Source: Solimonas sp. K1W22B-7
GTDB lineage: Bacteria; Pseudomonadota; Gammaproteobacteria; Nevskiales; Nevskiaceae
Length of the DNA: 64,000 bases
Direction of reading: 5' to 3'
NCBI RefSeq assembly: GCF_003428335.1
Contig: NZ_CP031704.1
Span: 2,046,001 to 2,110,000 of the forward strand
A program made the position numbers and the translations under genes. Of the stretch, positions 9,894 through 17,478 are shown one piece after another; within the stretch, counting starts at the first letter, position 1, and each line of letters opens with the position of its first letter. The notes below the pieces were generated by a model. It was not told where the DNA came from. It saw only the letters and a list, made by a program, of their open reading frames with translations, and did not search any database.

Positions 9894-10934
9894 ATGCCCA
9901 GGCCCACTGAGCCGCGCGGCACCATCGCCGTGGCCTTCGTCCGGCAGGCCCTGCAAGCCCTGGCGCGGCGCGGCATGGACCCGGCCCTGGCGCTCGCAAA
10001 GTCGGGCCTGGCCCCGGACGTGCTGTCGGACGACCGGGCGCGCGTCGGCCCGGAGGTCTTCGGCAGCCTCTGGCTGACCATCGCCGACCTGCTGGACGAC
10101 GAGCTGTTCGGCCTGGACTCGCGGCCGATGCGGGTGGGCAGTTTTGCCACTTTGTGCCATTTGATGCTGCACACGCCGGACTTGCGCACGGCCCTGGTCC
10201 GCGGTGCCCGGCTGGTCAGCCTGCTGCTGGCCGACCTGCGGGTGGAGCTGGACCTGGAAGGGCCGGAGGCGCGGATGCGCTTCGTCGAACTGGGCGAGCG
10301 CCCGCTGCCGGCACGGGTTTTCGCCCACGAGACCCTGTTCGTGATGCTGCACGGCCTGATCTGTTGGCTGCTGCGCCGGCGCATCGTCATCCACGACGCC
10401 GGCTTTTCCTATCCGCCGCCGGAGTGGCACCCCGAGTACCTGCTGATCGTCGGCGAGAGCCTGCATTTCGGGCAGGCCGAAACCTGCTTTACCTTCGGTG
10501 CCAGCGACCTGGACGCCCCGGTGGTGCAGACCGAGGCGACGGCCCGTGAATTCCTGAAGGGCGCGCCGCACAACTTCCTGCTGAAGTACAAGGACCCGCA
10601 GAGTGTGTCCTTCCGCGTGCGCCGCCTGCTGCGCGAGCTGCCGCCCGAGCAATGGCCGGACTTCGAGCAGCTGGCGCGGCAGCTGCGGCGCCACCCGACG
10701 ACGCTGCGCCGCCGCCTGGAGGAGGAGGGCTCCTCCTACCGCATGGAGAAGAGCGCGCGCCGCCGCGACCTGGCGTTGGAGTACATGGCCTCGCCGGAAC
10801 GCAGCGTGCTGGAGGTGGCCCATGCCCTGGGCTTTGCGGAGCCCAGCGCGTTTCATCGGGCCTTCAGGCAGTGGACGGGAATGAGTCCGGGGGAGTATCG
10901 GAAGGTGAATTCGTCGCGCTTTGGCGATGACTAA
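9894..10934 (+). CDS. AraC-family transcriptional regulator
   Basis: A 346-residue regulator. The N-terminal part (about 20-215) resembles the arabinose-binding-like domain of OruR/ArgR-type AraC regulators. The C-terminal AraC helix-turn-helix pair spans about 240-335, ending in SVLEVAHALGFAEPSAFHRAF and the WTGMSPGEYR signature. Divergence from icmF suggests it controls that gene, perhaps in response to an acyl-CoA-derived compound; the ligand is not evident. The ATG at 9894 gives the standard family length. Confidence 0.88.
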   Translation: MPRPTEPRGTIAVAFVRQALQALARRGMDPALALAKSGLAPDVLSDDRARVGPEVFGSLWLTIADLLDDELFGLDSRPMRVGSFATLCHLMLHTPDLRTALVRGARLVSLLLADLRVELDLEGPEARMRFVELGERPLPARVFAHETLFVMLHGLICWLLRRRIVIHDAGFSYPPPEWHPEYLLIVGESLHFGQAETCFTFGASDLDAPVVQTEATAREFLKGAPHNFLLKYKDPQSVSFRVRRLLRELPPEQWPDFEQLARQLRRHPTTLRRRLEEEGSSYRMEKSARRRDLALEYMASPERSVLEVAHALGFAEPSAFHRAFRQWTGMSPGEYRKVNSSRFGDD

Positions 10935-11033
10935 ATGTCATCGCCTGCGGCGAATCACGGGCGGCCATGGATGGCCGCACCGTGGCTAGATCAGGAGGTG
11001 AAGTCTCGCCATGGATGGCGCCACCTCTTGTCT

Positions 11034-11150
11034 CCCTCTCCCGCTGGCGGGAGAGGGCTGGGGTGAGGGTGGAGCCTTCAATCGGCGGCTAAGTGCGTGA
11101 CCGCCACTGCACCACCCTCACCCTGACCCTCTCCCGCCAGCGGGAGAGGG
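11034..11150. repeat. Inverted pair of CCCTCTCCC REP-like palindromes
   Basis: Two copies of a palindrome CCCTCTCCCGC-N-GCGGGAGAGGG, at 11034-11057 and 11127-11150. Each carries the GGGGTGAGGGTGG-type tail and they face each other. Related copies occur at 13895-14025. These are dispersed REP/BIME-like repeats. The rest of 10935-11162 holds nothing else that I can recognise. Confidence 0.75.
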
Positions 11151-11162
11151 GAAAAGCTCGGA

Positions 11163-11699
11163 TCAGCGCGGCGCCGAAGGCGCCGTGCCGGTACCTTCCC
11201 ACGGCTTCCTCGGCGGCTCGCAGGCACCCGAATCCGCATTGCAGCGTTCAGCGCGCGCGGCCTCCCGCTTCTCCAGCCTCACCTTGCACTGCGCATCGGC
11301 CTCGCAGCGTGCCTTGCGCTCGGCGCGATGCTGCTCGCGCTGGGCCTTGCACTTCGCCGGATCGACGGCGCAGTCCTTGCGGTGCTGTTCGCGCTTCGCG
11401 TGATGCTGGTCCATCTTCGCTTTACAGGAGGCATCGGCCTTGCACTTCTCATGGCGGTGCTTCATGCGGGCATGACGCTGCTGCTTGCACTTCGAAGCAT
11501 CGGCCGCGCATTCGGCCTTGCGCGCTGCATGCCGCTGCTTCATCTCTTCGCATTTCTGCGGATTGGTGTCGCACTTCTGCTGCCAGGTCTGCTGCGTGGT
11601 GCCGGGCACCGCGGGCGCGTCGGGCATCGCCGCGAATGCGGGCAGGCTCAGGGACGCCAGGCCCAGGGTCAGGGTGGCGGCGAGGGTCTTCAGGTTCAT
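11163..11699 (-). CDS. Exported Cys-pair/His-rich repeat protein
   Basis: A 178-residue secreted protein with a clean Sec signal peptide (cleavage after AFA, about residue 23). The mature part has six cysteine pairs at 43/50, 64/71, 86/92, 110/117, 132/138 and 153/160, that is, CX5-6C units repeated every 21-24 residues. The linkers are Lys/Arg/Gln/His-rich and probably helical (for example RHARMKHRHEK and DQHHAKREQH). Each pair is surrounded by a D/A/P motif such as ADASKC. This points to a disulfide-stapled helical repeat, possibly metal-binding, in the periplasm. No known family is recognised. The start was set by the signal peptide inside a much longer open frame. Confidence 0.75.
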   Translation of the reverse strand: MNLKTLAATLTLGLASLSLPAFAAMPDAPAVPGTTQQTWQQKCDTNPQKCEEMKQRHAARKAECAADASKCKQQRHARMKHRHEKCKADASCKAKMDQHHAKREQHRKDCAVDPAKCKAQREQHRAERKARCEADAQCKVRLEKREAARAERCNADSGACEPPRKPWEGTGTAPSAPR

Positions 11700-11816
11700 C
11701 GGTTCAGGTCCTTGGGGGGAGACATCCAGTACAACGGCCCCCGTCCCCGGCGGTTGACAGCGGCGCTGCCGCACCGGCCAATGCTGGACGCCGGCTGAAC
11801 GGGTACTGTGCGCGCC

Positions 11817-13109
11817 ATGACCAGCATCCAGACCGCGTATCTCGTCGTCGGCATCATCGCCGCGGGCATGGGCGTGATCGTGCTGATGAGCGATCCGCGC
11901 AGCGGCGCCAGCCGGGCGCTGGCCATCGCCATGCTGCTGATGGGGTTGCGCCTCGGCCTGAGCCTGTTCGAAGACCAGGGCGGCACGGCCTGGAAACTGC
12001 AGGCGGCGGTGCTGGCGCGGCTGCTGGAAGCCGCCAACATCCTCACCGGCATCGAGTGGGCGCGGCGCATCGCGCTGCAGGCCGCGGCCCGGCTGCAGCG
12101 CACGATCCAGGTGCTGTTCCGCGTCTCGCAACTGCTGGGCGTGATCTACGGCGCGATGACGCTGGGCTACATCGCCCTGGCGCCGGAGGCAGCACTGCAC
12201 GACGTGCCCGGCGTGATGCGCTTGAGCGGCCTGGAATGGGCGGTATTCACGCCGGTGCTGGGCAGCAGCATCCTGCTCTCCGGTATCGCCATCGTGATGC
12301 TGCTGGCGGTGAGCGACGACCCGGCGGAATGCGGGCGCCTGCGCGCCCTGGTGCTGTCCACGCCCTTCCTGCTGAGCGGCCTGGCACTGGCCGAGCGCTT
12401 CGTGCCGATCTCCATCGCGGTGGGCCTGCTGATCTTCCTCGGCGGCTCGGTGCGTTATTACATCGTCCTGGCGCAGCGCGGCCAGTTCATGAGCCAGTTC
12501 CTGTCGCCGCAGGTGGCGCGCATGGTCAACCTGCAGGGCATGGGGCAGGCGATGCGGCGCGAGCGGCGCCAGATCAGCGTGGTGGTCTGCGACCTGCGCG
12601 GCTTCACGCGCTTCGCCGCCGAGCGTGTTTCCGACGAGGTCATGGATCTGCTGCAGCGTTTCTACCAGGTGGCGGGCGAAGTGGCCGCGCGCCACGGCGG
12701 CACGGTGAAGGACCATGCCGGTGACGGCCTGCTGATCCTGGTCGGTGCGCCCCTGCCGGTACAGGACCATGCACAGGCTGCGGCACGCCTGGCACTGGAA
12801 CTGATGCGCGAGACGCTGCCGCTGATGCGGCGCGAGGGCGAACTGGGCCTGGGCATCGGCATTGCCACCGGGCACCTGACGGTGGGCGCGATCCAGGGCG
12901 CGGGACGGCTGGAGTATGTGGCGGTGGGCAACGCCGTGAACCTGGCGGCGCGGCTGTGCCAGCGCGCCGAGTCCGGCGAAGTGCTTTGCGACCACCGGAC
13001 GCAGGAGGCGCTGATCGACCTGCCGGGCCTGGCGGCGCTGACGCGCGAGCCGGAGCAGTTCAAGGGTTTCGACACGCCGCTGCCGGTATACGCCCTGGCC
13101 GCGTCCTGA
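11817..13109 (+). CDS. Membrane-anchored class III adenylate/guanylate cyclase
   Basis: A 430-residue protein with about six N-terminal hydrophobic segments (residues 5-220) and a C-terminal class III nucleotide cyclase domain (about 250-410). Metal-binding aspartates are seen in VVVCDLRGFTRF (Asp259) and HAGDGLLILVGAP (Asp303); YVAVGNAVNLAARL supplies the transition-state Asn and Arg. It should make cAMP or cGMP at the inner membrane. The ATG at 11817 is preferred over an in-frame GTG three codons upstream. It is convergent with the voltage-sensor-like gene. Confidence 0.88.
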   Translation: MTSIQTAYLVVGIIAAGMGVIVLMSDPRSGASRALAIAMLLMGLRLGLSLFEDQGGTAWKLQAAVLARLLEAANILTGIEWARRIALQAAARLQRTIQVLFRVSQLLGVIYGAMTLGYIALAPEAALHDVPGVMRLSGLEWAVFTPVLGSSILLSGIAIVMLLAVSDDPAECGRLRALVLSTPFLLSGLALAERFVPISIAVGLLIFLGGSVRYYIVLAQRGQFMSQFLSPQVARMVNLQGMGQAMRRERRQISVVVCDLRGFTRFAAERVSDEVMDLLQRFYQVAGEVAARHGGTVKDHAGDGLLILVGAPLPVQDHAQAAARLALELMRETLPLMRREGELGLGIGIATGHLTVGAIQGAGRLEYVAVGNAVNLAARLCQRAESGEVLCDHRTQEALIDLPGLAALTREPEQFKGFDTPLPVYALAAS

Positions 13110-13113
13110 GCTC

Positions 13114-13884
13114 TCAGGCGCTGTGCCCTTCGCGCTCCTTCTGTTCTATCGCGGCGCGCAGTTGCGTCAGGTTCTCGCGCAGCAGGTCGGCCACCAGTTC
13201 GTCGGTGCGCGGATCCTTCAGCACTTCCTCGATCACCCGCATCGCCGCGTCGATCACGCTCTCGACGATGTCGTCATAGAACGGCAGCCTGCGCAGCCGC
13301 CCGGTCTGCTTGTCCTCGCGCAGCTTCTCCAGGATCATCGCGCGCAGTTCCTTCTGGTTTTCCTCCAGCGCGCGCGAGATGTTCTCGGTGTAGGTGCCGC
13401 GGGCCAGCACCTCCGCCACCTCGTTGAGCACCGCCACGGTGATGGCACCGCTGATCGAGTCGACGATGGCCTTCTTGAAACGGTTGACCAGGCGGTAGGT
13501 GAATTCGTCGCCCAGCGCGCGGTCGGCGGCGATGCCGAAGCGCCCCAGCAGGATCAGGATGCGGATCACGCGGAACAGCCGGAAGCCGCGCAGCGCCGGC
13601 GAGGAGATCGGGATCATGCCCAGGATCTCGTACCAGTTGCGGCCCAGGTAGCCGCGGCGCCAGCCTTCCTCGCGCCAGCGCCACAGGAACTCGGTGGCGA
13701 ACAGGCCGCAGATCAGGTAGTCGGTGCGCAGGATCCATTGCCGCTGCACCTCGGTGACCGAGCCCCAGGTTTCCCAGCTGAGCAGGCCGATCGACAGCAG
13801 GGCCAGCACCAGCATGATCCAGTCGGTCGGACGGATGCGGCGGGCGACTTGGAGCGGGGTGGGCAGTTCGGAGTCTTGGGTCAT
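13114..13884 (-). CDS. Voltage-sensor-domain protein without pore
   Basis: A 256-residue protein with four predicted transmembrane helices resembling S1-S4 of voltage-gated channels: S1 about 20-42, S2 about 52-72 (TDYLICGLFATEFLWRW), S3 about 83-93 (NWYEILGMIPI) and S4 with arginines at 99, 102, 105, 108 and 115. The region after S4 has no second helix pair with a selectivity filter. It is instead a charged, helical cytoplasmic tail of about 130 residues (ALEENQKELRAMILEKLRED). This is the layout of a stand-alone sensor such as Hv1, not a tetrameric channel with a pore. Function unknown; ion-transporter family. Confidence 0.7.
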   Translation of the reverse strand: MTQDSELPTPLQVARRIRPTDWIMLVLALLSIGLLSWETWGSVTEVQRQWILRTDYLICGLFATEFLWRWREEGWRRGYLGRNWYEILGMIPISSPALRGFRLFRVIRILILLGRFGIAADRALGDEFTYRLVNRFKKAIVDSISGAITVAVLNEVAEVLARGTYTENISRALEENQKELRAMILEKLREDKQTGRLRRLPFYDDIVESVIDAAMRVIEEVLKDPRTDELVADLLRENLTQLRAAIEQKEREGHSA

Positions 13885-13894
13885 GAATTTTTAT

Positions 13895-14025
13895 CCCCTC
13901 TCCCGCTTGCGGGAGAGGGGGAGGGGAGAGGGTGTCTGTAGATGGTGAAGGGCTAGCCTTAACCATCATTTACAGAAACCCTCTCCCGGCCCTGCGGGCC
14001 ACCCTCTCCCGTAGACGGGAGAGGG
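13895..14025. repeat. Second pair of CCCTCTCCC REP-like palindromes
   Basis: Palindromes CCCCTCTCCCGC-N-GCGGGAGAGGGG (13895-13920) and CCCTCTCCCGT-N-ACGGGAGAGGG (14002-14025), the same family as at 11034-11150, fill the 145-bp gap between two minus-strand genes. Either could end transcription. They also flank the three-gene block 11163-13884 together with the first pair. Confidence 0.75.
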
Positions 14026-14029
14026 AAGA

Positions 14030-14521
14030 TTACATCGCCGGCGACTGCAAGGTCAGTGCGCAGCTCTGCCCCACGTCCAGCACCCGCATCGCCCGCCCGG
14101 CGCCCAGCCACAGTGCCACCGACAGGGTCAGCTCCACGATCTCGGCATCGGAGTAGGCCGCGCGGAAGCGCTGCCAGAACTCGTCGTCGGCACGCAGCAG
14201 CACGTGGTCCAGCGCGAAGCGTTCGGCGAACTCCGCGGCCAGGCGCTCGCGCGCCGAGAAACCGGGGGCGTTGCGCCAGTCGTCCACCTGCGCGTACAGC
14301 ACCTCATCGATGCCCTGCGCCGGCCCTTGCGCCTGCCGCGCATTGAGGCAGACCTCGCACTGGTTGATCTCGGCGATGCGCCGGCGCGCGATCTCGCGTT
14401 CGCGCAGCGGCAGCCGCGCCTTGCCGTAGACCGCCTCGCTGAACGCGACCAGGCCTGAGCCCATGTCCGGCTGCAGCTGCATCCAGCTGCCAAGATCGTC
14501 GGTGACGTCGATGCGTGCCAT
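14030..14521 (-). CDS. Carboxymuconolactone decarboxylase (CMD/AhpD-like) family protein
   Basis: A 163-residue helical protein of the CMD/AhpD superfamily. The redox-type motif is NQCEVCLNARQ near residue 65; the CxxC is intact, but the His that usually follows (ClNaH) is Arg. LTLSVALWLGAGR near the C-terminus is typical. Members act as peroxidase partners or ring-opening decarboxylases. This one is the last gene of a minus-strand operon with a ketosteroid isomerase. The start at 14521 (MARIDVTDD) fits the family and lies 14 bp after the upstream stop. Confidence 0.82.
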   Translation of the reverse strand: MARIDVTDDLGSWMQLQPDMGSGLVAFSEAVYGKARLPLREREIARRRIAEINQCEVCLNARQAQGPAQGIDEVLYAQVDDWRNAPGFSARERLAAEFAERFALDHVLLRADDEFWQRFRAAYSDAEIVELTLSVALWLGAGRAMRVLDVGQSCALTLQSPAM

Positions 14522-14535
14522 GGGCTTCTCCGGGC

Positions 14536-14997
14536 TCAAGCCATCTTCAGCGCTTTCTTCATCCAGTCCGGCATGCCGTGGTCGTAGCAGTGCTGCTCCG
14601 AACGCTCGACGATGCGCCAGCCTTCGGCGGTGCGGCGGTAGCGGTCGATGTACCACAGGCCCAGGAACATGGTTTCGGTGCCACCGTCCGGCTTGGGCAC
14701 CACCATCGGGTTGAAGCAGGCGATGCGGCCGGTGGCCTCGTCGCCCTTGATCTCGAAGTGGAAGTTGCCGACGAAGTGCATGAACGACGGGAAGTGCTTC
14801 AGCGCCTCCGGCAGCCAGGCCTTGACCTTGGGGTAGGGGCCGTCGATGCCGCCCATGGCGCGGTAGTCGATGTAGGCGTCCGGCAGGAACACGCGGTCCA
14901 TGCGCTCGAACTCGCGGGCGTCGAGCGCGTTGGCGTACTCGGTGACCAGATCCTGCAGCTCGATCCGGTCGGACAACTGCTGCAGGGAGAGCGTCAC
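14536..14997 (-). CDS. NTF2-like (SnoaL_4-type) protein, GTG start
   Basis: A 153-residue NTF2-fold protein beginning IELQDLVTEYANALDARE and carrying DAYIDYRAMGGIDG and LGLWYIDRYRRTAEGWRI, a layout shared with scytalone-dehydratase-like and ring-hydroxylase small-subunit-like proteins. The GTG start overlaps the upstream stop (GTGA, 4 bp), so translation is coupled to the isomerase gene. It may be a dehydratase or isomerase acting on the same pathway; the reaction is not shown by the sequence. Confidence 0.8.
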   Translation of the reverse strand: MTLSLQQLSDRIELQDLVTEYANALDAREFERMDRVFLPDAYIDYRAMGGIDGPYPKVKAWLPEALKHFPSFMHFVGNFHFEIKGDEATGRIACFNPMVVPKPDGGTETMFLGLWYIDRYRRTAEGWRIVERSEQHCYDHGMPDWMKKALKMA

Positions 14998-15374
14998 GGC
15001 GTCATCACCATGTCGCTCTTGCCCCAGAACGCGCGCATCGAGCTGAACTTGCCGGCGTCGTTGAACGTCATGACATCGATCACCTGGATATGGGCCTTGC
15101 CCTCGGGCATGTTCAGCTTCACGTCGAAGGCCATGGCGGCCGAGTTGCCGTGCGAGGCGCGGATCGGGGCGGCCAGGGCCAGCTTGGCGCCGGTGGCGAC
15201 GGCCATCTTGTAGAACTTGAGGATCTCGGGTTTGCCGCTCTTGACCGGCGAACCCACCGGATCCTCGACGGTGGCGTCCTCGGCATAGAGGTCGGCGATC
15301 GCCTGGGGGTCGGAGACGTTGAAGGCGTCGATATAGGCTTGCATCGCCTGGCGCATCTGCGTTTCGCTGGTCAT
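14994..15374 (-). CDS. ksi: Steroid delta-isomerase (ketosteroid isomerase)
   Basis: A 126-residue protein that fits bacterial delta5-3-ketosteroid isomerase, which moves a 5,6 double bond to the 4,5 position of 3-ketosteroids. The catalytic triad is in place: Tyr14, Asp38 in ATVEDPVGSP, and Asp100 in VIDVMTFN (Asp99 or 103 in studied enzymes). The C-terminal GKFSSMRAFWG is also typical. It is the first gene of a coupled three-gene operon and divergent from a LuxR-type regulator, with a perfect 16-bp palindrome in between. The ATG at 15374 is fixed by the Tyr14 register. Confidence 0.88.
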   Translation of the reverse strand: MTSETQMRQAMQAYIDAFNVSDPQAIADLYAEDATVEDPVGSPVKSGKPEILKFYKMAVATGAKLALAAPIRASHGNSAAMAFDVKLNMPEGKAHIQVIDVMTFNDAGKFSSMRAFWGKSDMVMTP

Positions 15375-15492
15375 GGGGTCTGGACGGGTGTGCGGGAATG
15401 GGGCGCCGCGCAGGCATGGCGGGCGCGGTGGCGCCCGCCTGGCGACGGTTGGGTTGCATTTACATCTTGATCGTGGCCCCTCGGGAGTTGGA

Positions 15493-15508
15493 TCATCCAT
15501 ATGGATGA
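15493..15508. promoter_or_regulatory. 16-bp palindrome in the ksi/LuxR intergenic region
   Basis: TCATCCATATGGATGA is a perfect palindrome 119 bp upstream of the isomerase start and 111 bp upstream of the LuxR-type start. It sits in the only A/T-rich stretch of the 244-bp gap. It is a likely operator for the adjacent regulator; binding is inferred. Confidence 0.5.
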
Positions 15509-15618
15509 GGCATGCAAAGGGCACTCCGGTGACCCTTACACCCGCAGCTTCCGTATCGCTCCTGACGAGAAAAATACAAATAACCGTCAGCCGGAAGTCC
15601 ACCGACGAGGAGAGTTTG

Positions 15619-16842
15619 ATGGTAGCTTTGGCGAATGCGAGTGCCGCCCGTTTCCGGGCCCGGCCGGAGAACGGCGTGGCTGCCACCAAGGCTGTCGCGA
15701 TACAGGTATCGGAAGTAGACAGGCTTGACCGCCTGCTGGGGGCGGTCTACGACGGCCCGACCGAGTCGCCCCCCTGGAATACTGCACTGCAGCAAATGCG
15801 CGAGGTCCTGAAGGCGGCCCACGTGACGCTGATGCTGCGTCCGCCGTCCTCCGAGTCCCATGGCGTGATGATCAACACCGGCCAGGTGACCTCGCAGGGC
15901 GTCGAGTCCTACGAATCCCACTTCTTCGCCCTGGACCCCTTCGTGCGCCTGCCCGAAGGCGAGGTGGTCACCGCCGAGGAGCTGATCGGCTCCCAGCAGT
16001 GGCTCAAGAGCCCGATGTACCAGGAGTACCTCAAGCCCCTGGACATCCGGCACCTGCTCGGCGCCGACATCTACACCAAGGAAGGCATCGAGTGCCGCCT
16101 GCGCATCACGCGCTCGCATGACGCCGAGGCCTTTTCCCCCGATGACAAGGCTTTGGTGCGGCTGCTGCTGCCGCACCTGAAGCGCTCCATCCGCCTGCAC
16201 GCCAAGCTCGACTACCTCGAGTGCGACCGCCAGCTCTTCGCCGGCGCCGTCAACCGCATGCTGGTAGGCATGATTACCTTTGGTCAGGACGGTTCGATCC
16301 TGGAGCTGAACCAGGAAGCCCAGCGCATCCTGGTCGAGAAGGACGGCATCGGCCGCAGCGGCACCGGCATCGCCCTGTCCAGCAACCACGAGAACCGCGA
16401 CCTGCAGCGCATGATCCGCCACGCCGTGACCGGTGGCCCCATCGAGGAGCCGGTAGCGGGCGCCGCGGTGGTCGAGGCCATGTCGGTGACGCGGCCCTCG
16501 GGCCGCGCCAAGCTCGGCATCGTCGTGCGTACCATCCCTCTGGGCGAGTTCACCGGCGCCAAGCAGCGCCCGGCCGCCGTCGTGTTCCTGCGCGATCCGG
16601 AATCCAGCGGCACCCAGCCTTCGCAGGAAGTGGTGCGCCGCCTGTTCGGCCTGACCCGCATGGAGGCCGCCCTGGCCCTGCTGCTGGCCGAGGGCCTGAC
16701 CCTGGACGAAGCCGCCGAGAAGCTCAACGTGCGCCGCAACACCGCCCGTACGCACCTGCGCTCGATCTTCTGCAAGACCGGCGTCACCCGCCAGACCATG
16801 CTGGTGCGCATGCTGCTGAACAGCGTGATCTCGCTGGGCTGA
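15619..16842 (+). CDS. LuxR-type HTH regulator with PAS-like domain
   Basis: A 407-residue regulator. The N-terminal two thirds look like a sensory region with a PAS-like segment at about 215-320 (MLVGMITFGQDGSILELNQEA). The C-terminal LuxR helix-turn-helix at about 338-400 includes LTRMEAALALLLAEGLTLDEAAEKL and RNTARTHLRSIFCKTG. The ATG at 15619 follows a good ribosome site (GAGGAGAG). Divergence from a ketosteroid isomerase operon recalls steroid-responsive LuxR-type regulators such as TeiR, but the ligand is inference. A strong terminator follows. Confidence 0.87.
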   Translation: MVALANASAARFRARPENGVAATKAVAIQVSEVDRLDRLLGAVYDGPTESPPWNTALQQMREVLKAAHVTLMLRPPSSESHGVMINTGQVTSQGVESYESHFFALDPFVRLPEGEVVTAEELIGSQQWLKSPMYQEYLKPLDIRHLLGADIYTKEGIECRLRITRSHDAEAFSPDDKALVRLLLPHLKRSIRLHAKLDYLECDRQLFAGAVNRMLVGMITFGQDGSILELNQEAQRILVEKDGIGRSGTGIALSSNHENRDLQRMIRHAVTGGPIEEPVAGAAVVEAMSVTRPSGRAKLGIVVRTIPLGEFTGAKQRPAAVVFLRDPESSGTQPSQEVVRRLFGLTRMEAALALLLAEGLTLDEAAEKLNVRRNTARTHLRSIFCKTGVTRQTMLVRMLLNSVISLG

Positions 16843-16860
16843 GCCGCTACCGTTGCAATG

Positions 16861-16888
16861 AAAAAGCCCGCCGGACGGCGGGCTTTTT
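16861..16888 (+). terminator. Rho-independent terminator after the LuxR-type gene
   Basis: AAAAAGCCCGCCG followed by CGGCGGGCTTTTT forms a strong stem with a T-run, 19 bp after the stop codon. The A-run on the other side makes it usable in both directions. Confidence 0.9.
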
Positions 16889-16914
16889 CGTGGTGCGGCC
16901 CCAAGGCGTGACCT

Positions 16915-16987
16915 GTAGGAGCGAGCTTGCTCGCGACCGGGTGGTTTGTGAACTCGACCCCGTGGTCGCGAGCAAGCTCGCTCCTAC
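16915..16987. repeat. REP pair, GTAGGAGCGAGC type
   Basis: A perfect 24-bp inverted repeat: arms at 16915-16938 and 16964-16987, beginning GTAGGAGCGAGCTTGCTCGC, with a 25-nt spacer. It is the classic gammaproteobacterial REP/BIME form and lies between a terminator and a convergent gene end. Confidence 0.85.
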
Positions 16988-17037
16988 ACCGCGGGTGGGC
17001 CAGGGGGTCGGGAAACAAGCTTCTTGCAACGATCGCT

Positions 17038-17478
17038 TTAACCCAGCTTGTCCCAATGGTCGTGCCGCTCGCGCCGTTCCTGCCGGTAGCTGGTGATCTC
17101 CAGGCGGATGCCGTCGGGGTCCTGGAAGAAGACCGCGCGGTAGTCCGGCGCATATTCGGGGTAGCGCCGCGGTTCGCTGGTGCTGATCCCGGCGGCGCGC
17201 AGTGCGGTCGCCGCCGCGTCCACGTCGGCCTCGGTGTCCACGCGCAGGCACAGGTGGTGCAGGCCGGGCGTATAGGAGTCGTGTGGGGAGGTGCTGCGTG
17301 CCGGCCGCAGCACGAAGCCGAACAGGCGGTTGTAGTACTGCACATGCGGATCGCCGCCGATCTCGAAGCGGTTCTTGCGGAAGCCCAGCGCCGGCATCGC
17401 GCGGTCGTAGAAGGCTTCCGATGCGGCCATGTCCGACACGGCGAGGTAGATATGGTCGATGCCGGTGACCTCGGTCAC
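17038..17478 (-). CDS. VOC-family (glyoxalase-like) protein, GTG start
   Basis: A 146-residue vicinal-oxygen-chelate domain protein. Metal-ligand positions typical of the fold are visible: His in GIDHIYLAV, His in GLHHLCLRV, and Glu in DPDGIRLEITSY. The substrate is unknown. The GTG start overlaps the stop of the upstream hydrolase gene by 4 bp (GTGA), showing translational coupling in the operon thioesterase - SGNH hydrolase - VOC. Confidence 0.82.
   Translation of the reverse strand: MTEVTGIDHIYLAVSDMAASEAFYDRAMPALGFRKNRFEIGGDPHVQYYNRLFGFVLRPARSTSPHDSYTPGLHHLCLRVDTEADVDAAATALRAAGISTSEPRRYPEYAPDYRAVFFQDPDGIRLEITSYRQERRERHDHWDKLG

Noticed and set aside
11242-11590. Repeating Cys codon pattern considered as a CRISPR or DNA tandem repeat
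   Set aside because: The repeat is at protein level with variable DNA; no constant repeat/spacer structure.
11163-12995. A 610-codon minus-strand frame joined to the Cys-repeat protein
   Set aside because: The upstream part is antisense to the cyclase; the signal peptide at 11699 marks the real start.
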